Shown here: positions 53,181 to 63,906 of the stretch, piece by piece
Numbering within the stretch: the stretch's first letter is position 1
Layout of the letters: the number at the start of each line of letters is the position of its first letter
Source of the DNA: Paraspadella gotoi
Lineage: Eukaryota > Chaetognatha
DNA length: 64,000 bases
Direction of reading: 5' to 3'
Assembly: GCA_051294375.1 (NCBI GenBank)
Contig: CM119267.1
Location: 3,987,260-4,051,259 of the forward strand
Position numbers and translations under genes: made by a program
Notes under the pieces: generated by a model
What the model saw: the letters and a program-made list of their open reading frames with translations, nothing else
The model's database searches: none
What the model was told of the DNA's origin: nothing

Positions 53181-56100
53181 ATGAAAGAAAGAATTGATAT
53201 TTGAAATAAAAAGATTTTTCCTCAGGTTGAAATTCTCGGAATCGGAGATGGCGGCGTCCAAGGCGAACCCAGCGACCGGAAGACGTTCGTGACGCGGATC
53301 CCGACGCCGACGCCCCCTTCCAACATTCGCGTCGAAGACCGAAGTCCAACCGCGGTTCTCATCAAATGGGACAAAGATCCCAAGGCCTCGTGGTAATTAC
53401 AATTTTTTTAAACTGAATCATTATAACCTTTTAAATATATATATTATATATTATATATATTTCATTTTAACCCTTATCTCCCACCTCCCTTTATTCCTTT
53501 CAATATCTCTCTTTTCCCCTTCAGTTTTTCTCTTTTCCCATTTCGTTACTCTCTGCCAGTGGCCGTCACCATTTTTGTCTGTGCCCGTCACTATTTTTCC
53601 CCTTTTCGATGAATATTTGATGACTCGTGTTTTGTTGCCTCCGCCGTCGATGTTTTTCCCCCATTTTATTTTTTTAAACAACTAAACAATTTTTAAATTT
53701 CAAAATATTTATTCGTTAAAATAAAATTTTCAACAATATTTAAACGACAAATAACATTTTTTTTAGGCAAACAAACAAAATACCTCACAAGGTCGAAACT
53801 AACGCTTTACAGGTACTTGGTCTACTACCGCAAAGAGGGCGTGGCCGATTGGAAGAGCGAGACGGTCCACGACAGCGTCATCTCACTTCCGGGTCTGGAC
53901 GCGTCAACCGTTTATCAGTTTCGCGTCGTGGGTCACAACGACTTGGCCAAAGGGGAACCGGGAGAAGTGACGCATCGAACGAAGGACGGTGAGTCCATTT
54001 GTATTCGATTGAATTTTAATGAGTTCGTTTTTAGATTGTCACTGTCGGACAATCACTATTCAAATTGAATTAATTCTTCTTTCTTTCTTCACAACTTTTT
54101 TTCCAATCTCTTCCTATTACTATTCATACCATCTCTTCTAATGATTTTTTTAGTTGCGCCGCGAGTACTTGAGGAGCAACTCTATAAGTCACTTTTCGGT
54201 CGGTCCGTCAGTCTGTCCCATTACATTAAAAATGTTTATAATTCGCCTATAGTGGGTTGCTCATTTGTTAAGACAGGAAAAATCCTCAAATGACTGCTAG
54301 CGCCGCCTTTAGGAAATCCATAAATTATAAGGAATACTAAAAGACGGATTCCGATGCAGTGCATGTCATAAATACACAGGCTAAGAAAGTTATTGCAGTC
54401 ATGTCATGTCATGTCATGTGATCATAGGAAAATACAGGTGAAAATAAAGTCACTGAGGCGTAACACATTGGATGAAACGATCTGGTTTCCTTTTTTTCCC
54501 GTTCTTCTTTTGTTTCAGTCATTCATCGCTCCTTTATTTTCCCTTCCTTCTTTTTCTACTATGACTTTCTTTTCTCTTCTTTATTTCTTTTCTTTCTTTA
54601 CTCTGCCATCTCCCCCCTCCCCTTTTTCCTCTCTCATCCTTCCCTTTTCCCTTTCCCCGCAGACGTTCCCCTCGCCCCGACGCGACTCGAAGCCTCCGAG
54701 ATCACGGAGCGGTCGGTGATGCTTCGATGGGATCTCTCCGCGCCGGACGTGTTCCAGTACCTCATCGAGTATCGCCCCGTGGGCAGCGGGAAAGACTGGA
54801 CGAGCCTGTCGAGCCTCATGAACGAACGACGTGTCGTCGATTTGACGCCGTCGACCACCTACGAGTTCCGCGTCTCCGCCGCCAACGCCTGTTGTAGGAG
54901 TCCGCCATCTACAGGCGTGCGGGCGACCACCGCCACGCCGCCGCCCGACGACCCGTTGCTGGAAGGTGAGGAAAGTTTGGATCCGAAAATGATTTGATAT
55001 CGTAATTTGAAAATTTTTTACATCTTCATCATCATTATCAAGCCGTCGATCTGACGACGACGTCGGCGACGATACGCTGGAACCCCGACCGGACGGGCCG
55101 CGTCTCCAGCTACACGCTCGAGTACAAAAAGAAGGATGGGAGCTCCGCGGGATGGCGCTCCGTTCCGGGAATTCTCGTCAACTCTTACCAATTGCGCGAT
55201 CTTGATCCAAACACCGACTACGAGGTCCGCGTAATCGCCAAGTCGCCCTACGGAGACTCTAACCCGGGCGCCACCTACTTCACCACTTCGCAAGACGTCC
55301 CATTCGCGCCCATCAATTTACAGGTTTTGAGATCAAATGCTGTTTTTGGGGTTTTTTTTTTGTTTGTTTGTTTTTTTGTTTTTTTTTTGTCGTTTTTTTC
55401 TGTTTATTTTTTTTTCTCTTATTTTGCCGCCAAAAAGATCATAACAACGAAGCAACGTTATCTATCAATTTCCTAATAATAATATTTTAATTTAACAACA
55501 TGGGCTTAGTTTTTTAATAGAACACTAAAAAGCCCAAACCTACCGAAAAGTAAAGATTCATAAATTTTCATAAATCGCGCGCACAATGACATTGACAATG
55601 TCAATGTTTCTCCAAGGTGACATCCTGGGACACCGACTCCGTCTCCCTCTCATGGACTCCCGGCCCCGTCTCCTCCTCCGCCGTTCTCTTTTACACCGTC
55701 GAGTATCAACGCCTCAACGACGTCAAGGGCGTGGTCGTTGCGCCCGGCGACATCCGGTCCACGTCGAAGACCGTCGAAGCGCTCGTCCCCGATACCAATT
55801 ATCAGTTCCACGTGATTGCCGTCAACGCGAACGGCAGAAGCACGCCGTCGCAATGGGTCACCGCCAAGACGGACAGGTTTTATCCCTGCATTCCGAATCC
55901 TTGCAGGAACAACGGAACTTGCAATCCTCAAGGTGAGAAAGAATACTTTTCTTTTTCTCTCGCCTTTTTAATTTAATACTAAACTCTCCCGTTCAGGCAA
56001 CAAGTTTTTCTGCAATTGCAAAGATTTGTATTCGGGTCCGAATTGCGGGGAATTCGTCCCCTTCTGCACGAAATATCCCAACTGGTGCTACAACGGGGGC

Positions 56101-59100
56101 AACTGCACCGACGCGGGCAACTCTGGTCGGTGTTCATGTCCCGCTGGATTCCAAGGGGTTCGTTGCGAGGACGAAACGCCCGTTTGCGATCGGAATCCCT
56201 GTCAAAATCGGGGAACATGCAAGTCAGTGGGACCGGGATTGTACATGTGCGAGTGTTGGCCGGGATATACTGGAACGAATTGCGAGATAGGTACGAATTG
56301 AACTGGAAAGCCTTAAGTTTAAAGGTATTTATTAGAAACAGTTCTGTTGATGAGTTCTTTTTTTTCTAGACGTTAAAGAATGCGCATCCAATCCTTGTAA
56401 AAATGGAGGCACTTGCAGGTATACTTTCTTTAACCGTTCGGTTCCAAGGACATATCTATAAAAATTAAAATTTGCATTATCTGTTTGTTGCAGGGAACCA
56501 CAACTCAATACATTCAAATGCGACTGCGTCACCGGTTATACCGGAACAACATGTGAACATGAAGTGAATCCTTGCTTAACTCTAAGACCCTGTTTGAATG
56601 GAGGAACTTGTTACAGAGACATAAGCAAAATGGAAGGTTACAGGTAAGATTTATGTACGTCGCTACGAATTACAGTATGAAAAACAAAATACCTTCAGAT
56701 GTCGCGGATGGCTGAACAGAAATCCGTAGTAAAAACAAAGTAGCACTTTTTTCAGTTAAAAATTATTATCATTAAATGACAATATCAAATTAATGACTTA
56801 ATTTATGCATTAACAAAAACGTTCAGGTGCGTTTGTCTGCCTGGCTTCACGGGCAAACAATGCGAATTGGACAAAGACGAATGCGCGCCAAATCCATGTT
56901 TGAATGGAGGAAAATGCACGGAGTCATTTGAGGGCGGTTACAGATGCACCTGCCCTTATCCTTATACAGGAAAAAATTGTCAAACAAGTAATATTAATAA
57001 TACAAATTACTCCGAAGATTCATTCCATTTACAATTTGATACTATTATTAAGCCAAAACTTCTTTTATTTATTCCATTAATAAAGTGCACAACATTTGCT
57101 TATCTAAATGCGTCAACGGAAAGTGCATTATCGAGGGAACGGACTACAAATGCATTTGCGATCCGGGATACACTGGTCAGTTTTAGAATCATGAAATTTA
57201 CACGCATAAATATCATACCATACCATGATACAAGATGCATCATTTTTTTTTGCGTTTTAGACATTAAAGGAAATTGAAGTAGGGTTAAATTTTAGGCGAA
57301 TTATTAATTTGTCAACGTTGTAATTCTTGCCTCTTTTCATTTTCCAATCATTTCCCAAAAAGGTCGGCACTGCGGCGTCGACATTGACGACTGCGACCCA
57401 TCTCCATGCGGCCCTAACGGCTTTTGTACGGATCTCATCAACGCCTACAAGTGCACTTGTCTTCAAGGTTATTCCGGCGCGATTGTAGCGTCAGGGATAA
57501 ATTCTGCGATCCTAACCCGTGCCTCAACGGCGCCAGTTGCGAAGAAACGCCGCTCTATCTGGCGCCCGGATTTATCTGCGTTTGTCCGGCCGGTTATACG
57601 GGGAAAAGATGCGATCAAAGTGAGCTCTAGTTCGGTATAGATTATTTGAGACATAAAAATATTTAATTACTCACCTTCCCCAACGTCTCAGCTCATCCCT
57701 TTTGCCGCGAGTGTCGCAACGGCGCTGTCTGCCAATTGACCCCAACTCCCACTTGCGTCTGTCGCTCCGGTTTCGAGGTCAGTTTTGCGAGAAAGAGATT
57801 CGTCAATGCGAACCAACCCTTGTCAAAATGGAGGAGTTTGCCGGACTGACTCTTCAAATGACATGGGGTTTAGTGTGAACGTCGAATATCTTAAAAAAAG
57901 TGAAGACTGATAACTTTTCGCCATTTTGAACAATGTGTTGTTTTTTTTTTAATATTTTCTCAGATGCGATTGCTTATCTTTCTGGCGCGGAACATTGTGC
58001 ACTGAATGGCGACCATGTCCAGATGTTTGCAAAAACGGTGCAAACTGCGTTACTTTGACAGTTGGAACGGTTACGGCTACAAATGCGAGTGTCCGGCAAT
58101 TGGAGCGGACCGAATTGCACGGACGGTTTGTTTTTTGGGTTTTTTTTGTTTTTTAAATTTCTGTACTACTCAATCCTTTCTCTTCAATTTCTTAAAATTA
58201 CAAAGTCACTGTCATCAGGTTTCCGGCCCTGCGACGCAAATCCATGCGTTAATGGTGGAACGTGCGTTGACGCGGAAGAAGAAACTTTGGGTTATAATGT
58301 CTCTGTCCCAAAGGTTATGATGGCGACCGATGCGAAAGAGGTAAAAAAAAAAATATTAATAAGGATTCACGAATCTACGAACTAAAGTGAAAAATGGTTT
58401 TAATCATCGCTAACTGTTCCAGTGACGGAGGTCTGTATTCCTAATCCTTGCCTTCATGGCGTTTGCTATCGCTGGGCGGCGGGGGAAGCTAAGTGCCTTT
58501 GTAACTTGGGATGGATTGGAAAATTTTGCGAGGAAGGTACGAAGTGAACAATTTCTTAAATAAACAGTTCTTGCGTTTGGTTTTTTCCTAATTTTTTTTT
58601 TTTTCCGGTAGACGAAAACGAATGTCAACCAAACCCTTGTAAAAACGGAGCGCGATGTGAAGAACTTCCCGCCGCATATGGAGGGGGTTTTCGATGCATC
58701 TGCCCTGCCAAATATCAGGGAACGATCTGCGATGAAGGTCGTTACAGAAGTTTAATGATGTAAGTTTATACACCAAGTAATGAAACTTAACTTTTGCAGA
58801 CAAGACGTTGTGCACCGTAAGATCATGTTTGAATGGTGGAAGCTGTTATGAAAAAGAAAACAGAATCGATGTCAGGTAAATGCAGAAGTTTTTTTATTTT
58901 AAGTTTCTGATGTTATTTATTTTAATCTTAGCAAAACCTTCGTAAATTGTTTTTAGGTGTGCGTGCCGAAAAGGTTTCACGGGGAAGCGGTGCGAAATAG
59001 ATATAAATGAATGTATGCCAAACCCGTGCCAAAATCAGGCCCAGTGTCAAGAGTCAACTCCGGGAAATTATATTTGTATTTGCCCAGATGGTTTAGGCGG

Positions 59101-61316
59101 TTGGAATTGTGACAAAGGTAAGGCCATTTAAAATGTTACAATTCCTCATCGTCGTTTTTAATTTTAAAACTGTTTACTTTCATTAGTCATGAGTCGATGT
59201 TACGAGAATAAATGCGCAAATGGCGCAACTTGCAGAGATGTCGCTTCGCGCCCAACTTACACGTGCGTCTGTCCTCCTGGGTGGACCGGCGCCCTCTGTG
59301 ATATCAGTAAATTCTTGAGTTTGATTTCTTTTTTTCATTGTAATAATTCTACAGCAAAATGCAATTTATATTGCTATTTTTTTCTCAAAGTCATCGACGT
59401 TTGTCTCTCCGCCGATTGCGGCCACGGAATTTGCGTAGCCACTGGAACTTCGTATCGATGCGAATGTGAAAATGGATGGTGTGGACCTCGGTGCTCGAGT
59501 AAACAAAATCCACTCTTAATTGTCTTGAAACAAAAATTATTAGGGTTTTTTTTTTTATTTGTTTTCTATCGTATCTTTCTGTTAAGCCGTCGGCCCTTGT
59601 GGAGAGTGTTTAAATGGTGGCACGCCTTATTCCAACTTAACCGGTCGAAGAGTTTGCGATTGCCCGATCGGTTTCACCGGAGCTTCGTGTGAAACTAAGG
59701 TCGATTTTTGTTACCGCAACAAATGTAACCGCGAGTACAACGCGACTCTTCGCTGTGAGAATCGAACCGAACTTAATACATACAAATGTATTTGCGCGCC
59801 AGGTAAAATTTAATTGTTAATTCATTAAATTAACCATGTTGTTGTAAATGTTACTTATTAAAACATTTCAGGATGGAAGGGAAGATTTTGCGAAGAAGAC
59901 ATAAAAGAATGTTGGCAAAATCCATCACCTTGCAAGCACGGAACTTGCACCAATTTGATTGGATCTTACGAATGCACCTGCGACTTAAGTACCTTCATAA
60001 TAAATAATCCAACTTAAAAATGATACGATGATAATGATTAAATATTTAAAAATTTTAGATCTAATACGAAAACCTGGTTGGATTGGCAAAAATTGTGACA
60101 TAAACGTCAACGAATGCTTGAATTCACCGTGTGAACAGGGTCTATGCGTCGACGTATTAGGCAACTTTAGATGTCAATGTTACGATGGCGCCGAGGGAGA
60201 ACTTTGCAATCGAGGTTTGTTTTTTTTTTTTAATTTTTAACTTTCACTTGTAAAAATAAAATTCCTCTCGAGCGAATCCGCATTGCAGTTACTGGCCAAT
60301 TTCTCGATTGCGGATGCGGCGAAAGCGTTTGGCACCTTGCTGCCATCATCATCGGATACCTCGTAGGATTGCTGCTCATGTTCCTGATGGCGGCAATGGT
60401 TTGGTACGGAATTTCGCTTGAACCTCGACGAGCGCCCTCCGCCGGCGATTCCGCGCTTTTCTATGAGGACGAATACGCACGAGCGGCGGCCGGTGCTTAC
60501 GCCCAGGACGAATTCTACGGGGGTTACCAGGGAATTGGCACCATGAGTACAATGTACGGAGATCACACGCTGCAGAGGCGTCGCGTCGACAACGCTTACA
60601 GCAGCGAATTCTATCCCGCCGGCGGCAATCAACTTCCATACAGCGTCCCCGGTTCAGGCACCTTGGGGCGCCGAACTATTTGCAGCGCCTCTACTATGGG
60701 GAACGGCGCCACGCTTCCCAAGGTGGTCGTCACTCCGGCCGGAAATTTACGACAGCGAGGTAACAGCGTCGCGGTTGCAACGTCGACGCTGCCCAAGTCT
60801 GGATCGGCCGTGGCGACCGCGACCGTCTCTGCAGACGTGGCTCATCTGGAGAACGACGACGCGCACAAAGCCATCGCTGATTGGGTCATTCACTCCTCGA
60901 CGCAACGATTGGCAGAGGATAACGACAACAATGATTCCAACAACGAGGACGTAGGAATGTTGAATCTCGGCGAAGAACCTCCTCCTATGATGGGCGTGTC
61001 CTCTAGTTATTCCAAGACTTTCACGATGGAACAAACCATCGATGGAGATCGAGGAAGGGGTCAGAAATCGAACGTTTACAGGATTAAAACCCCCGAGGAT
61101 GGGTCCGTCAAAATTACGACCCCTGACGGTGCCGTCAAGTTAAACGCTGACGGAAGAAATACGCTGGGAAAACCTCATGGAAACGACGGCGCTGAAGCGA
61201 TGGCGATGATGAGAAATGGAGAGATGCCATCAATGGTGGGCAATGGAGATAACATGAGATTCTCCTCGCAACAAACGACGTCATTCTCTTACGAATACAT
61301 GATGGATAAACAATGA
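46489..61316 (+). CDS. DSL-family Notch-ligand-like receptor: MNNL-DSL-EGF2-FN3(9)-EGF(~23)-TM-ICD
   Basis: Gene-level entry for a type I membrane protein assembled from about 37 exons whose splice phases agree. It would act as a cell-surface ligand for Notch-type receptors. The DSL evidence is WSQD, then [20 protein letters not shown], the same order as W-SQD...YRFVC-x(3)-YYG-x(2)-C-x(2)-FCR in Delta. Nine FN3 domains are then inserted before the main EGF array. Known Delta and Jagged proteins have MNNL-DSL-EGF(n)-TM without FN3. The extreme 5' end is uncertain: 46489 or 46537 are possible ATGs, or the first exon starts at an acceptor at 46549. Several exons contain 1-nt frameshifts, noted separately. 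Confidence 0.85.
46706..46775 (+). repeat. Dispersed repeat family, copy A
   Basis: The segment ACAACCAATTTAAGTTATTC, ATTCATTCAATAAACAAGCC, ATCTCTCCCCTGACTTTGGA recurs at 11965-12045 and, on the other strand, at 1124-1175. The copies share the ATTCATT-AATAAA-CAAGC and CCCTGACTTTGGACAGGCT cores. Confidence 0.6.
46874..47775 (+). CDS. DSL ligand: MNNL-like N-terminal module
   Basis: Exons 46874-46948, 47031-47211, 47272-47359, 47453-47559 and 47664-47775 join in phase. They encode [80 protein letters not shown] and [23 protein letters not shown]. The pattern of a beta-strand opening, a Cys-rich segment with PC-x-x-F-x-x-x-C, a C2-like core, and a W-SQD/KYR lead-in to the DSL domain corresponds to the MNNL/C2 module that binds Notch and lipid. 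Overall identity to canonical ligands looks low. Confidence 0.75.
48121..48214. mobile_element. Palindromic dispersed repeat (hairpin family, copy 1)
   Basis: The left half (AGAGAAAACAAAGTTTGCTT, then TTGTTTACAAC) is nearly the reverse complement of the right half (TTGTTTGTAAACAAAATCAA, then ACTTTATTTTCTCT). Related copies lie at about 6213-6300 and 37763-37803. The right end finishes about 55 bases before the DSL exon acceptor. Confidence 0.65.
48270..48627 (+). CDS. DSL ligand: DSL domain and EGF 1-2
   Basis: The exon is 358 bp, phase 0 in and 1 out. The DSL domain reads [47 protein letters not shown]. Six cysteines and YG-x-x-C-x-x-FCR are kept; the usual G-W near the end is replaced by G-Y. 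EGF1 is [25 protein letters not shown], short as in Delta EGF1. EGF2 is [12 protein letters not shown]...[13 protein letters not shown] hairpin repeat sits just upstream of the acceptor. Confidence 0.88.
49371..49432. repeat. (CT)n array before the first FN3 exon
   Basis: About 62 bp of CT ending 5 bases before the acceptor CACCAG at 49437; it acts as an extreme polypyrimidine tract. Another CT array lies at 49208-49258, and one at 51206-51292 follows the second FN3 exon. Confidence 0.9.
49438..55932 (+). CDS. DSL ligand: nine FN3 domains
   Basis: Exons: 49438-49625, 50447-50555, 50917-51172, 51550-51830, 52247-52534, 52888-53090, 53226-53392, 53813-53988, 54663-54965, 55043-55323, 55617-55932. 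Each domain shows the FN3 pattern of Pro-rich start, W in strand B, Tyr in strand C (VEYRRR, LEYRRR), L-x-P-x-T-x-Y in the E-F region and Y-E/D/Q-V/F-R-V in strand F ([51 protein letters not shown]). Nine domains are counted. Most start a domain in phase 1 with a DVP/DLP/ALA-type linker, typical of FN3 expansion by exon duplication. The last exon also begins the next EGF ([12 protein letters not shown]). Confidence 0.9.
55997..60214 (+). CDS. DSL ligand: array of about 23 EGF repeats
   Basis: Eighteen exons: 55997-56290, 56370-56418, 56494-56643, 56827-56987, 57086-57175, 57363-57619, 57692 to about 57871, 57964 to about 58125, 58219-58340, 58423-58536, 58612-58737, 58800-58875, 58957-59117, 59187-59306, 59391-59498, 59587-59802, 59872-59988, 60059-60214. 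Typical repeats are [13 protein letters not shown], then [12 protein letters not shown]. Several have the D-x-N/D-E-C start of calcium-binding EGFs ([40 protein letters not shown]). Introns commonly split a repeat between Cys 3-4 and 5 (phase 2) or fall between repeats (phase 1). Confidence 0.88.
60289..61316 (+). CDS. DSL ligand: transmembrane helix and cytoplasmic tail
   Basis: The last exon is 1028 bp, phase 1 in. The juxtamembrane CGCGESVWH precedes the helix [26 protein letters not shown]. The tail is about 300 residues with acidic/Tyr-rich [20 protein letters not shown], then Ser/Thr-rich and Asn/Asp-rich parts. It ends [13 protein letters not shown] and stop at 61316. Lysines are scattered, with no recognised domain and no typical PDZ-binding terminus (ending D-K-Q). 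Codon use is GC-rich like the other exons. Confidence 0.9.
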
Positions 61317-63089
61317 TGTTAAACGCACGAGAACAAAAAAATTAAGTAGGCTTTATAACTTACGCTTCAATCATTTTAATTGTCATTTTAATTCTATATA
61401 TATATGACAAGTGATACGCTTTGAATAATTCAATTTTACATTCATTATAATTTATATTTTACATATACTCTGTACTTTTTTGCACTCAAGATGATCTTTT
61501 TTATAATATAATTATAGTACAACGTTCCAGAGCGTTGTGTATGAACAGGGTTCAGTTAGCTAATTGGGGCTCCTGAGGCAAGATGAGGTTCTCAGTGAAA
61601 AAAATGTAAGATAGATTTTTGCTCAGACAACGAATAATCATAGAAGTACTGAAATATTTAAAAAATATTTCTTCGGTATGAAATAATCGTTGCTAGCTTG
61701 TTTATTAGGTTTAAGATGAGAATCCAATGATCGACGTTGGCAGCACTATAGAGTCACATAAGTTGACGTCGAAGTTTTGACGTCGTTGATTGGATGATCA
61801 TTCCATCGTCACAAATTTCGATTGGTCAATCTCTTTAGTCAGTGCCAAAATGTCAGCTTTGTCATTCTCACCTTGTATTTACATTAAACCCCTTAAATTT
61901 TATTTTCTATGCCATATTTATTTATATTCAATATTAACGGTTCAACATTTATCTTCTTCAATATTTTCTTCAATATTTTCGGGTTATATTCCGTCAATTT
62001 TGTTTTTTATGAAAGAAAATAGAAAAGGACAACAATTTTTTATATGTTCTCGAGAATGAAAAGTAAAGCAATTGTAAGAGACAAATGTCGTTACACTTCT
62101 TTTACCCCAATTCATTTATGGGCGCTTCAAAGGAGAACGCAACAAAGCTCTCCAGTCTCCAGACCAGTCAACACTCGTCATCCATATCTTTACTAAGGTC
62201 AATGTCCAACTACCCGGTACCTTCGTCTAACTATTCTCTTTACTTGGCTGGGAGGCGAAAAGAGGATCTTTGAACTAAGTGGTCGTCGGGAATTTACGAA
62301 CGCGAACTTACTGGACAGGCTCACTCCATTGTCTGTCTGTCTCTCTGTCCAAAGGGTGGTGGGGGAAGAACCGGGGAGAGCCCATTATTTAGATCCGTCT
62401 CCCATTAGTTGGGAAAAGTTTATCAATTTTATTTGCCCTTATCCAGTTTATTCTAATTTTCACCAATCAATAATCTGGACAAAAGTGATAAAGAACTTTG
62501 CTCGCAGTAATTGAGAACACGGAGTGGATGACGGTGGTACGTTTTTATTGAAAATTGATTTATTTTGATAATGATGTTTCTTAACATTTGACCGTTTTGC
62601 TTAATTTTGTCATTTTGTCGTTAAATAGCTTTATTTAATGAACTCAAGGACTGTTGTCTTGACTACCATTTGTATTATGGTGAAACTTATTAACCTGATG
62701 GTTCTTATCTCAAAGAAAATGTAAGGCCCAATTTGGTAGTCATTGAAGCAGTTTCTTGATGTTCATTATCAATTCTTTATTATGGTTCTGTATTTGGCGT
62801 TATATTGGGCCTTACATTTTCTTTGAGATGAGAACCAGTTTTGATCCTTAGCTTCTAATTCTAGATTTTTCTTGGTCATGCAAGACAATCTAATTGGAAG
62901 AAATTCAATTCTGCGTTCAAACTTGTACCATATAAACCCATTGATAAACACCATGGTCATTACTCGGCGAGATTGGCTCTCGCTTCATGAAAGAAATGGT
63001 AATTTTAAACATTATTCTTAAATTTAAAATTTAAACGATAATCCCGCCGCATTTTTCTCCTTAGCCCAATTCGGTCGCCTACATCCACC
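61317..63089. other. Intergenic region after the DSL gene
   Basis: AT-rich DNA holding the DSL 3' UTR, the foldback element at 62700-62836 and probably the first non-coding exon of the Gln/Pro-rich gene. No other gene is recognised. Confidence 0.5.
62700..62836. mobile_element. Foldback element with 33-bp inverted arms
   Basis: Arms at 62700-62732 and 62804-62836 are reverse complements with a single mismatch, separated by 71 bp. The core arm reads CTCAAAGAAAATGTAAGGCC. It could fold as a long hairpin, as MITE-like elements do. No clear target-site duplication is visible. Confidence 0.75.
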
Positions 63090-63834
63090 ATGAATCCATA
63101 TATCGGCCATGGTTTTTATCTCGGCACTCCGACCGCAACTCCAGCAGCCGGCTTCGTTCAGTCCTTAGCGGGAACGGGTTTTCCTGCGGCAAACGAGCAA
63201 CTGCAACAGAATTTGACGGTTACGCCTTCCCAGCATTTTCTTCCTCAGCCCGTTAATGGAGCTTTTCAGGCGCCTGCGTACGTTCAGCCCACGATTCCGC
63301 ACCCGTATGCAGTACAATCCTTTAGTCAGCCACCACCAAATATAGAGCAACCTTTGCACCAGCCGTTTCCGTCTCAAGATATCCCACAGCAGGGCGTAAG
63401 CCAATCGAGCTTTTCGCAGCCTCCTCCATGGAATATCCCGGCGACGGGTGTTGTGCATAGCCACCCGTCCCTCGGACAGCAAACTGAATTCGCTCAAAAC
63501 TCGCAAACGCAGAATCTACAACTGAGAGGGGCGTCTAAAGTCATTCCGTCTACTTACAAAGCCAGGGACCATGCTCCGACGACGAATAAAGGCTTCGCTT
63601 CTCGAAACCCTCGAGGTCTCCATGGAAACGGCGCCTCTAGAGCGGAAACGGCGCCCCCGCCAAAATTACGGCGCTTCGGGGACAAGGATTCTCACGGAAG
63701 CGGCTCGGTGTCCGGCGTCGAAACAGTCGACAAGGCGTCACCCATGAGCGAATTCGGAAACATGGGCGCCGCCGCGAGGAGCTTTTCCGCGGCTCCAGTC
63801 AAGTCAGGACCGGAAGCCGATGTTGGAGAATCTG
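63090..63834 (+). CDS. Gln/Pro/Ser-rich protein, first coding exon (gene runs off window)
   Basis: It begins MNPYIGHGFYLGTPTATPAA. An acceptor (CTCCTTAG at 63061-63064 or so) sits 25 bases before the ATG, implying a 5' UTR intron. The composition is prion-like: QLQQNLTVTPSQHFLPQPVN, SFSQPPPNIEQPLHQPFPSQ. A later basic/Ser-rich part follows (KLRRFGDKDSHGSGSVSGVE). The donor TCTG|GTACAA is in phase 1 and is compatible with the next exon. It is possibly an RNA-binding or RNP-granule protein by composition alone; no domain is visible. Confidence 0.65.
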
Positions 63835-63906
63835 GTACAATAGAAAAATATCTGATTTTTTTTCTTTCGTCAAGTGTTTCATAACTGGGGAACATTCTTT
63901 CCTCAG

